Below, piece after piece: positions 27,813 to 36,971 of a DNA stretch of 64,000 bases; the stretch's first letter is position 1; the number at the start of each line of letters is the position of its first letter. A program made the position numbers and the translations under genes. This DNA comes from Phycisphaerales bacterium (GTDB taxonomy: Bacteria > Planctomycetota > Phycisphaerae > Sedimentisphaerales > Anaerobacaceae). The stretch lies in assembly GCA_003170415.1 (NCBI GenBank), contig PMZJ01000037.1:1-64000 (forward strand). The letters run 5' to 3'. A model generated the notes under the pieces. It ran no database searches, was not told the origin of the DNA, and saw nothing but the letters and a program-made list of their open reading frames with translations.

Positions 27813-27905
27813 GCATTTATTTTAACGTGAGTTAAGCAAATAAACGGGCTTTTATCAATGTTGGGAATCCTTAATGATTTCGGCAATAAAAAGAGAGAAA
27901 AATAA

Positions 27906-28520
27906 ATGGGTAGATACTACTTGAGCAAAAAGGAGACCGTCGAAGACAGCACTAAGCTGAGCATTGCTAAACTGAAGGAGTTTGGGTTGTTAGAGGGCTA
28001 TCGTAGCACGACACTGACTTGGACGCGCTCGCTATCGGGTCACAAAAGCAGCATAGGGATAGCGATAAACGTGCTGGACGAGCCGTATTATGCAAAGCTT
28101 AATTACACAATTACTGCCCGCGATTCGGGCGAAAAGACCGATTATGATTACAAGGTTGGTCTAACAACGACGCCGTGTCGCTTTGGGGGCGTAAGGTATT
28201 GGTTTGTTTGCCCGCTGGTTAGGAACGGTGTGCCCTGTGGCCGAAGGGTTGGGACGCTGTTTTTATCGTCAGGCGGCAAATACTTTGGCTGTCGGCATTG
28301 TTACGACCTGTCCTATGAAAGCCGGAATGAATGCCGTTTGGGTAGATTTGGCCAGATAGGATACGCATTAAAGGCAGATAGGCAGGTAGAGGAGCTTAGG
28401 GAGAAAATCAAACGGTGGACTTGGGGAGGCAGGCCGACAAGGAAGGTCAGAAAGCTAAACGCACTTGAGCAAAGAGCACAGCGGGCACTGTCGATTAGTG
28501 GGGAATTGCTGGGATTATAG
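27906..28520 (+). CDS. Zinc-ribbon-type protein of mobile elements
   Basis: 204 residues. The middle holds a likely four-cysteine zinc site: FVCPLVRNGVPCGRRVGTLF, then YFGCRHCYDLSYESR. The C-terminal third is basic and helical. The family recurs beside the preceding gene type in mobile elements; its role is unknown to me. There is no recombinase or nuclease signature. The ATG lacks a strong ribosome binding site, though purine-rich bases (gagagaaa) precede it. Confidence 0.6.
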   Translation: MGRYYLSKKETVEDSTKLSIAKLKEFGLLEGYRSTTLTWTRSLSGHKSSIGIAINVLDEPYYAKLNYTITARDSGEKTDYDYKVGLTTTPCRFGGVRYWFVCPLVRNGVPCGRRVGTLFLSSGGKYFGCRHCYDLSYESRNECRLGRFGQIGYALKADRQVEELREKIKRWTWGGRPTRKVRKLNALEQRAQRALSISGELLGL

Positions 28521-28574
28521 CCCGGAAGCTGTCTGCGTTTATTCTCTAAATTTCACATTCATAGCCATTTCTGC

Positions 28575-28603
28575 TTGACAACTATGCTCGCCGAAATTAC
28601 AAT
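28575..28603 (+). promoter_or_regulatory. Near-consensus sigma70 promoter of the Ehr operon
   Basis: TTGACA (28575-28580), 17-base spacer, TACAAT (28598-28603), 50 bases upstream of the regulator's ATG. It gives the cargo operon its own promoter inside the element. Confidence 0.75.
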
Positions 28604-28652
28604 GTCCGCAATTGTCTAAAGCGATGGCGTAATTGTTCTTTAGGTGAGAAAA

Positions 28653-29363
28653 ATGCAACTTACAGTAAAAGATGTAGCAAAGCTTTTAAATGTAAACGAG
28701 AAAACGATTTACAGGTGGCTTAAGCAGGGCAGTTTGCCTGCTTACCAACTGGGTAATCAGTATCGTTTTAACAAGGCGGAACTGCTCGAATGGGCGACAT
28801 CCCGCCAAATAGGCGTTTCCGCGGATTTGTTCCAGGAGCTGAATAATGCCCAGGTCCCTGTTAACGGGCTTTTTCAGGCGTTGACCTCGGGCGGGATTTA
28901 TTACCGCATCGAGGGAGATAATAAGGAATCCGCACTGAAAAGCGTGGTCGGGTTAATGAGGTTGCCTCAGGAGGTTGACCGGGATTTTCTTTTGCAGGTG
29001 CTTTTGGCGCGTGAGGCGATTGCCTCGACCGCCGTTGGCGACGGGATAGCAATTCCGCACGTTCGCAACCCGATTGTTTTGCATGTAACTGAGCCGATAG
29101 TATCGCTGTGTTTTCTTGAAAAGCCCATTGATTTTGGTTCTCTCGACGGCAAACCCGTAACCTGTCTTTTTACTCTTATCAGTCCTACTGTAAAAGCCCA
29201 CCTGTATTTGCTTTCTCGTCTGGCATTTTCCTTGCGTGATGAGGGCTTTAGAGCGGTCATTGAAAAGCAGGGAACCCGTGATGAGATTTACGCTGGGATA
29301 AAGCGTGTTGAAGCCGGTATCAAACAGGAGCAAGCTGCCGTTGAGACCGGAGGGGAAAGGTAA
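28653..29363 (+). CDS. HTH-PtsN (EIIA-Ntr-like) fusion regulator
   Basis: Residues 1-50 form an excisionase-type HTH (LTVKDVAKLLNVNEKTIYRWLKQGSLPA). Residues about 85-220 form a PTS EIIA/PtsN domain with the phospho-acceptor His136 in GIAIPHVRNP. AGGTGA supports the ATG at 28653 over the GTG at 28644. EIIA-Ntr domains sense phosphotransfer status, so this could couple the operon to carbon or nitrogen state; that is inference. It is the first gene behind a near-consensus promoter, and its stop directly abuts the hyfB-like ATG. Confidence 0.8.
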   Translation: MQLTVKDVAKLLNVNEKTIYRWLKQGSLPAYQLGNQYRFNKAELLEWATSRQIGVSADLFQELNNAQVPVNGLFQALTSGGIYYRIEGDNKESALKSVVGLMRLPQEVDRDFLLQVLLAREAIASTAVGDGIAIPHVRNPIVLHVTEPIVSLCFLEKPIDFGSLDGKPVTCLFTLISPTVKAHLYLLSRLAFSLRDEGFRAVIEKQGTRDEIYAGIKRVEAGIKQEQAAVETGGER

Positions 29364-31343
29364 ATGTCGCTTTTCCTCTGGGGTCTGGTAATTATTTTAG
29401 CCGGCGGTTTGGCTTCGCTGTTTAGCGGGCGAAGACCGGGCCTGGCAACTTTTCTGGGAAGCGTCAGCGCCGTTGTCGGCAGTGTCGTTGCTGTTGTTCC
29501 GGCCTTTAAGGTGCTTTTAACTGGCTCTACCGAATCACTGCGATTGAACTGGAGCGTGCCGGCTGGTTCGTTTTTTATTCAGATTGACCCCATATCCGCG
29601 TTATTTTTAATCCCGATACTTGGCCTGACCGCCATTGCGGCGATTTATGGCGCTGAATATCTCTGGGCATACCGTGAAAAGAAAAACCTCGGTGTCCCAT
29701 GGTTTTTTTATAACCTGCTTTTGGCGGGAATGATGCTGGTTGTCGTCGCCAGGAATGGATTATTGTTCTTAGTGGCGTGGGAGATAATGTCACTTGCTTC
29801 TTTCTTTCTTGTTACATTCGAATATGAAAAGCCGACGGTCCGCCAGGCGGGCTGGATATATCTTATAGCGACGCACATAGGCACGGCATTTTTAATCGTA
29901 TTTTTTATTCTTCTCGGCAGACAGGCCAGCTCGCTGGATTTCGACAAGATATCCGAAATACCATCTTCATTGGCGAGCGTATTGTTTGTGCTGGCGGTAA
30001 TTGGTTTCGGCACAAAGGCCGGTTTTATGCCTTTGCACGTCTGGCTGCCGTATGCGCATCCCGCTGCTCCGAGTCACGTCTCCGCGGTTATGAGCGGCGT
30101 TATGATTAAGACCGGCATTTACGGCTTAGTCAGGGCCTTAACTCTTTTAGGTATGCCTCCTGTCTGGTGGTGCTGGGCGTTGATAGGAATTGGCGCTATC
30201 TCAGGTGTTCTTGGGGTGCTTTTTGCTTTGGCGCAGCACGATTTGAAACGGCTTCTGGCTTATCACAGCGTTGAGAATATCGGCATCATCACTATCGGGC
30301 TTGGCGTCGGATTGCTTGGTATCAATATGAATTCGCCGACGCTTGCTATTCTCGGTTTCGGCGGCGGATTGCTGCACGTCATCAATCACGCTGTTTTCAA
30401 GGGATTGCTTTTTCTGGGCGCTGGCGCGGTTCTGCACAGCAGCGGGACGGGCCATATAGATTTGCTTGGCGGGCTTATCAAGCGAATGCCGATAACTGCC
30501 TTTACTTTCTTGGTCGGCTCGATAGCGATTTCAGGTTTGCCTCCTTTGAATGGCTTTATAAGTGAATTTCTGATTTATCTTGGTGTTTTCAAAAACGGTA
30601 TGGCGGGCGGATTCGAGTCGATTATCCCGGCATTGGTTGTTATAGGCAGTTTGGCTTTGATTGGCGGGTTGGCTCTGGCGTGTTTCACAAAGGCGTTCGG
30701 CGTGATATTTCTCGGTGAGCCGCGGAGCAATTACGCGAAGCAGGCCCACGAGGTCGGTTTCTTTATGAAATCCTCAATGGTAATCCTGGCGGCCCTTTGC
30801 GTTCTTCTGGGAATATGCTCGCCCTTAGTTATAAAGTCAGCCGAGAACGTTATTTTTGAGATAACCTCAATCCCGCTTGAGACAGTCCATACCGAACTTG
30901 CGGCTACATCGGCTGTTCTGACGAACATTGTTATTATCTCGCTGGTTTTGCTGGGATTGACGGCCATTTTTGCGGTTTTGCGTAAATTGATGCTTAGCAC
31001 CCGTGGAATCAGGCAGGTGGGGACATGGGACTGCGGCTATGCGAGGCCTGACGCGAGGATGCAATATACCGCGGCGTCTTTTGCGCAGCCCCTGACAGAT
31101 TTGTTCAAGATGTTCCTGCGAAGTTTGAAAAAGATTTCACCTGTAAAAGGCATTTTCCCTGCGCAGTCGGCTTTTCATACTGACACATCTGATATAAGTG
31201 AAAAATATATGTATCAGCCCCTGTTTAGCTGGGTCAGTTCGTCGTTTTCCCGGCTGCGATGGCTTCAGCAGGGCCGGCTCCAGATATACATTTTATATAT
31301 CGCGCTGACGCTGTGGATACTTCTGATTTGGAAACTGATGTGA
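29364..31343 (+). CDS. hyfB: Ehr/hydrogenase-4-like membrane subunit B (antiporter-like)
   Basis: 659 residues with about 16 TM helices. The proton-conducting core shows GTKAGFMPLHVWLPYAHPAA and LLAYHSVENIGII, the second being typical of HyfB. It resembles NuoL/M/N and Mrp antiporter subunits and should carry out ion translocation driven by the peripheral redox module. The symbol is given by homology only; the complex is Ehr-like because its large subunit lacks Ni-Fe ligands. Start ATG directly follows the regulator's TAA. Confidence 0.85.
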   Translation: MSLFLWGLVIILAGGLASLFSGRRPGLATFLGSVSAVVGSVVAVVPAFKVLLTGSTESLRLNWSVPAGSFFIQIDPISALFLIPILGLTAIAAIYGAEYLWAYREKKNLGVPWFFYNLLLAGMMLVVVARNGLLFLVAWEIMSLASFFLVTFEYEKPTVRQAGWIYLIATHIGTAFLIVFFILLGRQASSLDFDKISEIPSSLASVLFVLAVIGFGTKAGFMPLHVWLPYAHPAAPSHVSAVMSGVMIKTGIYGLVRALTLLGMPPVWWCWALIGIGAISGVLGVLFALAQHDLKRLLAYHSVENIGIITIGLGVGLLGINMNSPTLAILGFGGGLLHVINHAVFKGLLFLGAGAVLHSSGTGHIDLLGGLIKRMPITAFTFLVGSIAISGLPPLNGFISEFLIYLGVFKNGMAGGFESIIPALVVIGSLALIGGLALACFTKAFGVIFLGEPRSNYAKQAHEVGFFMKSSMVILAALCVLLGICSPLVIKSAENVIFEITSIPLETVHTELAATSAVLTNIVIISLVLLGLTAIFAVLRKLMLSTRGIRQVGTWDCGYARPDARMQYTAASFAQPLTDLFKMFLRSLKKISPVKGIFPAQSAFHTDTSDISEKYMYQPLFSWVSSSFSRLRWLQQGRLQIYILYIALTLWILLIWKLM

Positions 31344-31344
31344 G

Positions 31345-32253
31345 ATGATGATTATACTGAAATTTGCCAATCCGATTCTTGGACTTGTTATCGCCCCGTT
31401 TTTACTTGGGGTGATAAACAGGACCAAAGCCGTTTTCGCGGGCAGGACGGGACAACCCTTATTGCAGCCATACTATGATATCTGGAAGCTTTTGCGCAAA
31501 GGCGCGGTTTACAGCAGGACGACGTCGTGGATTTTTCGCGCTGGGCCTGTGCTTGGGCTGGCTGTTACGCTTACCGCGGCGTTGCTTATGCCATTCGGGG
31601 GGATACCCGCCGCAATTGCCTTCAAGGGTGATTTGATTTTGTTTATTTATCTTTTCGGATTGATGCGATTTTTCACAGTCATAAGCGCATTGGATACCGG
31701 CTCAAGTTTTGGGGGGATGGGGGCGAGCAGGGAAGTAACGTTCTCTGCGCTTTCCGAACCGGCGTTGCTGATAGGTCTTGCCGCGATTGCGAAATGCACT
31801 GGGTACATATCCCTGACGCAGATGTTTTCATCGGTTGTCCCCGGATTGTGGTTACATTCTGGCCCGGCCCTTGTGCTGGCGGGCGTTGCTCTTTTGATTG
31901 TCTTTTTGGCAGAGAATTGCAGGATACCCGTCGATGACCCGAATACGCATCTCGAACTTACAATGATACATGAGGTTATGGCGCTCGACCACGGCGGGCC
32001 TGATTTCGGGTTTATTCTTTATTCGGCTGCGCTGAAGATGTGGCTTCTGGGCCAGATACTGATTGGTATTGCCGTGCCGATTCACTCCGGCAATATCTGG
32101 CTTGATACCTCGGCAGCGACGGTCGCTATGTTACTGCTGGCGGTGGTCGTGGGCATAATTGAATCCTCGATGGCCCGATTACGGCTTCTGCACGTTCCCC
32201 AGCTTTTAATTGGTGCGACAACTCTTTCTGTATTGGCACTGGTGCTAAGGTGA
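31345..32253 (+). CDS. hyfC: Ehr/hydrogenase-4-like membrane subunit C (NuoH-like)
   Basis: 302 residues, about eight TM helices. DPNTHLELTMIHEVMALD is the NuoH/HycD signature loop with conserved acidic residues that connects the redox arm to the membrane arm. QPYYDIWKLLRKGAVYS near the N-terminus is also typical. The start lies one base after the previous stop. It should anchor the small and large subunits to the membrane. Confidence 0.88.
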   Translation: MMIILKFANPILGLVIAPFLLGVINRTKAVFAGRTGQPLLQPYYDIWKLLRKGAVYSRTTSWIFRAGPVLGLAVTLTAALLMPFGGIPAAIAFKGDLILFIYLFGLMRFFTVISALDTGSSFGGMGASREVTFSALSEPALLIGLAAIAKCTGYISLTQMFSSVVPGLWLHSGPALVLAGVALLIVFLAENCRIPVDDPNTHLELTMIHEVMALDHGGPDFGFILYSAALKMWLLGQILIGIAVPIHSGNIWLDTSAATVAMLLLAVVVGIIESSMARLRLLHVPQLLIGATTLSVLALVLR

Positions 32254-32257
32254 TTCG

Positions 32258-32902
32258 ATGAGTAATACTGCTGATATCATAATGATATTTCTGGTGCTTA
32301 CGAACCTGACACTGCTCGGCCTGAGCCGACTGGGCGCATGTATTCGTATCGTGGCCCTTCAGGGGGTCGCGCTTGGATTTCTGCCGCTTATATTGAACGA
32401 CTGGGATATGGAAGTGCATCTTGTCCTGTTCTCAATCGTCATAATCAGCTTAAAAGGAATTGTGTTCCCCTGGATGCTCAACAGGACGTTGAGGGAATTG
32501 GCGACACAGCGTGAAATCGAGCCGTTTATCGGTTACGGAATTTCAATCATCGCGGGGACAATCGCTCTTGTAATGTGTATGTGGCTCAGTTCGCGATTAC
32601 CTTTCCCTGAGCCGCTGATGTCGCCGCTGATTGTACCTGTTGCGTTCTTTACGATTATGTCGGGCCTGTTCCTTATCATAAGCAGGAAAAAGGCGTTGAC
32701 GCAGGTGCTTGGTTACTTAGTCCTGGAAAACGGGATATACGCGTTTGGTGTTGCGCTGGTGAGACAGCAGCCGATGCTTGTCGAGCTTGGGATACTGCTG
32801 GATATATTCGTGGCGGTCTTTGTAATGGGCATCGCGATGTTCCACATCAATCGCGAATTCGACCACATCGATACGGACCAACTGTCGAGATTGAGGAGCT
32901 GA
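32258..32902 (+). CDS. hyfE: Ehr/hydrogenase-4-like membrane subunit E (NuoK-like)
   Basis: 214 residues, with about six to seven TM segments. The pattern LVLENGIYAFG with an embedded glutamate matches the NuoK-like part of HyfE. DIFVAVFVMGIAMFHINREF near the C-terminus is typical of HyfE. It is a small membrane subunit probably taking part in the ion path. Gaps to its neighbours are 4 bases each, so the operon is tight. Confidence 0.85.
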   Translation: MSNTADIIMIFLVLTNLTLLGLSRLGACIRIVALQGVALGFLPLILNDWDMEVHLVLFSIVIISLKGIVFPWMLNRTLRELATQREIEPFIGYGISIIAGTIALVMCMWLSSRLPFPEPLMSPLIVPVAFFTIMSGLFLIISRKKALTQVLGYLVLENGIYAFGVALVRQQPMLVELGILLDIFVAVFVMGIAMFHINREFDHIDTDQLSRLRS

Positions 32903-32906
32903 TGCT

Positions 32907-34382
32907 ATGATTCTTGCCCTGTTATTGATTCCGGTCATAGCCGCGGTTTTGTCGCTGATAGTGCGAAACGACATATTGCGCCGGATTATCCTTATTGCGA
33001 CAGCCATAAGTCATACTGCGATAACCATAACGGCGTGGAGCGTAGAGCCAGGGGCATTATGGAACGGCTGGCTAATGCTGGATAAGCCGGGGCTTTTGTT
33101 TTTGACGATTACCAGCGTGCTTTTCTTGGCGTGTTCATTTTACGCGTTTGGGTATCTCGCGGGTGAAGCTAAGAGTAAAAAACAGGTCTTTGAAGAAGAA
33201 GCGTTTTTTACAAATGCCCCGGAAGCGATTTTTTGCGCTTGTATCGAAGGTTTCCTCGCGACGATGACGCTGGTAACGGTGAGCCAGCATTTTGGTTTGT
33301 TGTGGGTTGCGATGGAGGCAACGACTCTGGCAAGCGCGCCATTGATATATTTTCATCGCCATAATCGTTCTCTCGAAGCTACTTGGAAATACCTGCTGAT
33401 ATGCTCGGTCGGTATCGCCCTTGCGTTGCTTGGCAATTTCTTTATGGTGATTGCCGCGACAAAACCGGCGTCCGAAGGGACGGCAATTGTATTAAACGCC
33501 CTTATCGGGCAGGGGCACAACCTGAATATCCAGTGGTTAAAGGCCGCGTTTTTATTTTTCCTCGTCGGCTATGGGACCAAAATGGGTTTAGCGCCGTTGC
33601 ACACCTGGTTACCCGATGCGCATAGCGAAGCGCCTTCGGTGATTTCAGCGTTGTTGTCGGGCGCGCTTTTGAATTGCGCCTTTCTGGGGATATTGAGATG
33701 TTACCAGGTTTGCTGTGCGGCGGGTGAGGCGCAATTCTGTCAGGGGTTGCTCGTATTATTCGGCTTAATATCAATCAGCTGGGCCGCCATTTTCATACTG
33801 GGTCAGGCCGACTACAAAAGGATGCTTGCGTATTCGAGCGTCGAGCACGTGGGAATTATGGCTCTTGGGGTTGGTATTGGCGCGGGCGCTACTTTTGGCG
33901 CGATGCTTCACGCGGTCAATCATTCAATTGCCAAGGCGATGCTGTTTATGACCGCGGGTAACATCATTGCTATTTATAAAACCAAGACGACCAAAGATGT
34001 TCGCGGCATTTTATCCGTTGCGCCGATTACGGGCGTTTTGTGGATAGCGGGTTTCCTGGCTATTTCGGGCATACCACCTTTCGGGATTTTCGTCAGCGAG
34101 TTTACGATTGCCAAAGCGATGATTGAGCAGGGCAGAATTGGTATAGCGGTCGCTTTTTTAGGCATACTCGCCGTTGTTTTTGTGGGTATGTCGGCGGCGT
34201 TTTTGAATATGGCGCAGGGTCCGAAGAATAATGATTTGCAGGTGAAAGACAGACCCGCTAAGGCGTTTACTATTTTGCCGCCCATAGCGTTAGGAGCGAT
34301 GGCGCTGATGCTCGGATTATATATTCCGCCTGTTGTTAATGATTTGCTTCACAGTGTTGCTTCGGCTATAGGAGGATATTGA
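32907..34382 (+). CDS. hyfF: Ehr/hydrogenase-4-like membrane subunit F (antiporter-like)
   Basis: 491 residues with about 14 TM helices. GTKMGLAPLHTWLPDAHSEAPS followed by ALLSGALLN is the HyfF signature, and LAYSSVEHVGIMALG matches its second conserved block. This is a second antiporter-like subunit, so the complex has two candidate ion channels (B and F). The start lies 4 bases past the hyfE-like stop; its own stop overlaps the next start (TGATG). Confidence 0.88.
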   Translation: MILALLLIPVIAAVLSLIVRNDILRRIILIATAISHTAITITAWSVEPGALWNGWLMLDKPGLLFLTITSVLFLACSFYAFGYLAGEAKSKKQVFEEEAFFTNAPEAIFCACIEGFLATMTLVTVSQHFGLLWVAMEATTLASAPLIYFHRHNRSLEATWKYLLICSVGIALALLGNFFMVIAATKPASEGTAIVLNALIGQGHNLNIQWLKAAFLFFLVGYGTKMGLAPLHTWLPDAHSEAPSVISALLSGALLNCAFLGILRCYQVCCAAGEAQFCQGLLVLFGLISISWAAIFILGQADYKRMLAYSSVEHVGIMALGVGIGAGATFGAMLHAVNHSIAKAMLFMTAGNIIAIYKTKTTKDVRGILSVAPITGVLWIAGFLAISGIPPFGIFVSEFTIAKAMIEQGRIGIAVAFLGILAVVFVGMSAAFLNMAQGPKNNDLQVKDRPAKAFTILPPIALGAMALMLGLYIPPVVNDLLHSVASAIGGY

Positions 34383-35896
34383 TGCCTGCTTCAAACGCAA
34401 TTTCGCTCTATAATTGCCAGGCGGTTGATGCCGGGAAGATTCCCGTTGTCGGGATAAACGAGTTCATAAATTTTGTCATTGAGGCGGTAAAGTCAGGAAA
34501 AAGAATCGCATCGTTTTTTGCTGTCCAGTCGAGTTCTTATCAAGTTCGTCTGTTTGCTGTTCTTGCCGATGATAACGCGGGAAATATTTTGGTGTTATCA
34601 TCAAATGTGTCGGATAAATATCCCTCGCTGACGCCCGATTGTCCGCAGGCCCATTTATTCGAGCGTGAAATAGCCGAACAATGGAATGTGATGCCGCAGG
34701 GGCATCCCTGGTTAAAGCCGGTTCGTTTTCATAATTCATATTCGACAGGCAAGGGTAATAAAAAAGAAGAGCCGGTAATCCCGTCGGTTATGGATTTTTT
34801 CAAAGTCGAGGGCGAAGAGATTCACGAAGTCGCCGTTGGCCCCGTCCATGCCGGGATTATCGAGCCGGGACATTTTCGGTTTCAGTGTTTCGGCGAGAAC
34901 GTTTTGAATCTCGAAATATCGCTGGGCTATCAGCATCGCGGCATTGAACGTGCCCTGATTGGCGGCCCGGATAAAAGAACGCTGCACTATATGCAGACCC
35001 TCGCGGGCGATACCACCATAGGTCATACGACGGCTTATTGTCAGCTTATGGAGTCGCTGTCAGGGAGCAATGTATCACCCAGGGCACAATCGCTTCGAGG
35101 CATAGCCCTGGAACTGGAACGGCTTGCCAATCATACAGGCGACCTCGGTGCGCTTGCCGGGGATATTGGCTATCTGCCGACATCTTCTTTCTGCGGTAGG
35201 ATACGCGGTGATTTTCTCAATATGACCGCCCTGATTTGCGGTAACAGATTCGGCAGGGGACAGGTCATCCCCGGCGGTGTCGGATTCGATATAAACAAAC
35301 AGCATTCCGATACTCTCGCGGGAAAACTTGCGCGTGCTCTCAGGGACGTCAACGTAGCCGCTGATTTACTGTGGAATACGTCATCGGTACTGGCTCGTTT
35401 TGAAGAGACGGGCGTCGTTCAGCCGGAAATCTGCAAAGAGCTTGGCATGGTTGGTGTTCCCGCCAGGGCCTCCGGCGTGGAAATCGATTGCAGGTTTAAT
35501 TTTCCCGCGGGCATTTATCGTTTCGCGCAGATTCCTATTTCAAGCTGGCATACGGGCGACGTCTTTGCGCGGGCGTATGTGCGATGGCTCGAAATACAAA
35601 GGTCAATCGATTTCATACTCGACCAGGTCAAGATGCTCCCCGAAGGACAAATACGAACGGACATAAAACCTCCTTCGCCCGGCAAATTCTGTGTGAGTTT
35701 GGTTGAGGGCTGGCGAGGCGAGATATGCCACGTCGGCCTGACCGGTACGGACGGCCGTTTAAGTCATTACAAGATTGTTGACCCGTCTTTTCATAACTGG
35801 ACGGGGTTGGCGATGGCGTTGAGGAATCAGCAAATATCTGATTTCCCGCTTTGTAACAAAAGTTTTAATCTTTCTTATTGTGGCCATGATTTATAA
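34382..35896 (+). CDS. hyfG: Ehr large subunit (NuoC-NuoD/HyfG-like, Ni-Fe ligands absent)
   Basis: About 504 residues. Residues up to about 130 correspond to the NuoC (30 kDa) domain; the rest is a NuoD/hydrogenase large subunit (GYQHRGIE at 182-189, ELERLANHTGDLGAL). In Ni-Fe hydrogenases a CxxC precedes the GHTTAY-equivalent region; here the positions are Ala208 and Thr211. The C-terminal DPCxxC is DPSFHN (467-472). All four metal-ligand cysteines are therefore missing, so no H2 activity is expected. The complex belongs with Ehr complexes. ATG at 34382 has AGGAGG 6 bases upstream. The true electron acceptor is unknown. Confidence 0.85.
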   Translation: MPASNAISLYNCQAVDAGKIPVVGINEFINFVIEAVKSGKRIASFFAVQSSSYQVRLFAVLADDNAGNILVLSSNVSDKYPSLTPDCPQAHLFEREIAEQWNVMPQGHPWLKPVRFHNSYSTGKGNKKEEPVIPSVMDFFKVEGEEIHEVAVGPVHAGIIEPGHFRFQCFGENVLNLEISLGYQHRGIERALIGGPDKRTLHYMQTLAGDTTIGHTTAYCQLMESLSGSNVSPRAQSLRGIALELERLANHTGDLGALAGDIGYLPTSSFCGRIRGDFLNMTALICGNRFGRGQVIPGGVGFDINKQHSDTLAGKLARALRDVNVAADLLWNTSSVLARFEETGVVQPEICKELGMVGVPARASGVEIDCRFNFPAGIYRFAQIPISSWHTGDVFARAYVRWLEIQRSIDFILDQVKMLPEGQIRTDIKPPSPGKFCVSLVEGWRGEICHVGLTGTDGRLSHYKIVDPSFHNWTGLAMALRNQQISDFPLCNKSFNLSYCGHDL

Positions 35897-35905
35897 GGTG
35901 ACAAA

Positions 35906-36664
35906 GTGATAAAAGCGTTGCTCGCAAGATTGCAGCAGAAACACAGGACTGTTTCGTTTCCGAAAGGCACCCCTGTGCTTCCGGAACGATTTCGGGGTAG
36001 GCCCATTGTCGATTCCGCTAAATGCGCCGCCGGCTGCAAACTTTGCGTCGATAGTTGTCCCACGGGCGCCATTAAAAAGGAAAATAACGCCTTGAGCATC
36101 GACCTCGGCAGATGTCTGTTCTGTGCGCAATGCCAGGAGTGTTGTTCCTGTGGCGCTATAAGATTCAGCGGGGAGTATCGTCTTGCCGCGAGGACAAAGA
36201 GAGATTTGATTTTTAGCGGGCAGGAAATGAAACTGGCCGAAGCTCTGGATAAGAGGATGAAAAAATTATTTGGCCGGTCTTTGAAATTAAGGCAGGTCTC
36301 CGCGGGCGGTTGCAACGCGTGCGAGACGGATACGAATGTATTGACCACCGTTGTTTATGACCTCGGCAGGTTTGGTATTCAGTTTGTTGCTTCACCCCGA
36401 CACGCCGATGGTTTGCTTATTACGGGGCCGGTTACAGAGAATATGAAACTCGCCTTGGAAAAAACATACGATGCCGTGCCCGACCCCAAGATAACAATCG
36501 CGGTCGGCGCCTGCGCCATATCGGGCGGCCCTTATGTGGATTTACCGCAGGTTAATAATGGTGCGGACAAGATAATACCCGTGGATTTGTATATTCCCGG
36601 CTGCCCGCCCCATCCATTGACGATTCTTGACGGGCTGCTAAGATTACTTGGAAGAATAAAATAA
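35906..36664 (+). CDS. hyfI: Ehr small subunit: ferredoxin fused to NuoB/HyfI-like domain
   Basis: 252 residues. The N-terminal part binds two 4Fe-4S clusters: CAAGCKLCVDSCP (40-52) and CLFCAQCQECCSCG (70-83). The C-terminal part is a NuoB-like domain keeping the proximal-cluster ligands: Cys136 and Cys139 (GGCNACE), Cys203 (GACAISGG) and Cys233 (PGCPPHP). This fuses what are usually HyfH and HyfI. Electrons could pass from a soluble ferredoxin through these clusters to the cysteine-less large subunit. The start is GTG with AAGGTGA upstream. It is the last gene of the operon. Confidence 0.85.
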   Translation: MIKALLARLQQKHRTVSFPKGTPVLPERFRGRPIVDSAKCAAGCKLCVDSCPTGAIKKENNALSIDLGRCLFCAQCQECCSCGAIRFSGEYRLAARTKRDLIFSGQEMKLAEALDKRMKKLFGRSLKLRQVSAGGCNACETDTNVLTTVVYDLGRFGIQFVASPRHADGLLITGPVTENMKLALEKTYDAVPDPKITIAVGACAISGGPYVDLPQVNNGADKIIPVDLYIPGCPPHPLTILDGLLRLLGRIK

Positions 36665-36971
36665 GTATTTGTCAGTATATCGTGGTTGACTGTTCACCTT
36701 TTTAATGCTCAAAAAAACCAACAATGTTTTAATGGCAGCACGGGTCATAGGGGGAAGCAATCTCTACGGAAGCAAACCTTAGAAACGGTGTCCAACGACG
36801 CAAATTTTTTCCCGTAAATTAGATGGGGGGTATCACCCCAAAAAGCTGGTATCGCTGATTTGTAAACCGAGCGTGTCCTTGTGTGCGTTTTTTCACGGTT
36901 TTTCAAGCTACACCCCTTAACAAGCCGGTCTTGACGATGGAATATACAACAAGCTTGCCGATGTCGGACTT
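36665..36971. other. Gene-free stretch upstream of the truncated integrase
   Basis: No gene is supported. The integrase frame can be read back to 36921 (residues AGLDDGIYNKLADVGLV precede the GTG) but is stopped by TAA at 36918. The expected 60-80 residue N-terminal domain is not found in any frame nearby. A junction or decay near 36920 is likely. A weak 'ttgact' box near 36686 has no good -10 partner. Confidence 0.5.

Noticed and set aside
34382-36664. Reading the 28.6-36.7 kb operon as a true Ni-Fe hydrogenase or formate hydrogenlyase
   Set aside because: Both Ni-Fe CxxC motifs are absent from the large subunit, and no formate dehydrogenase or maturation genes accompany it.
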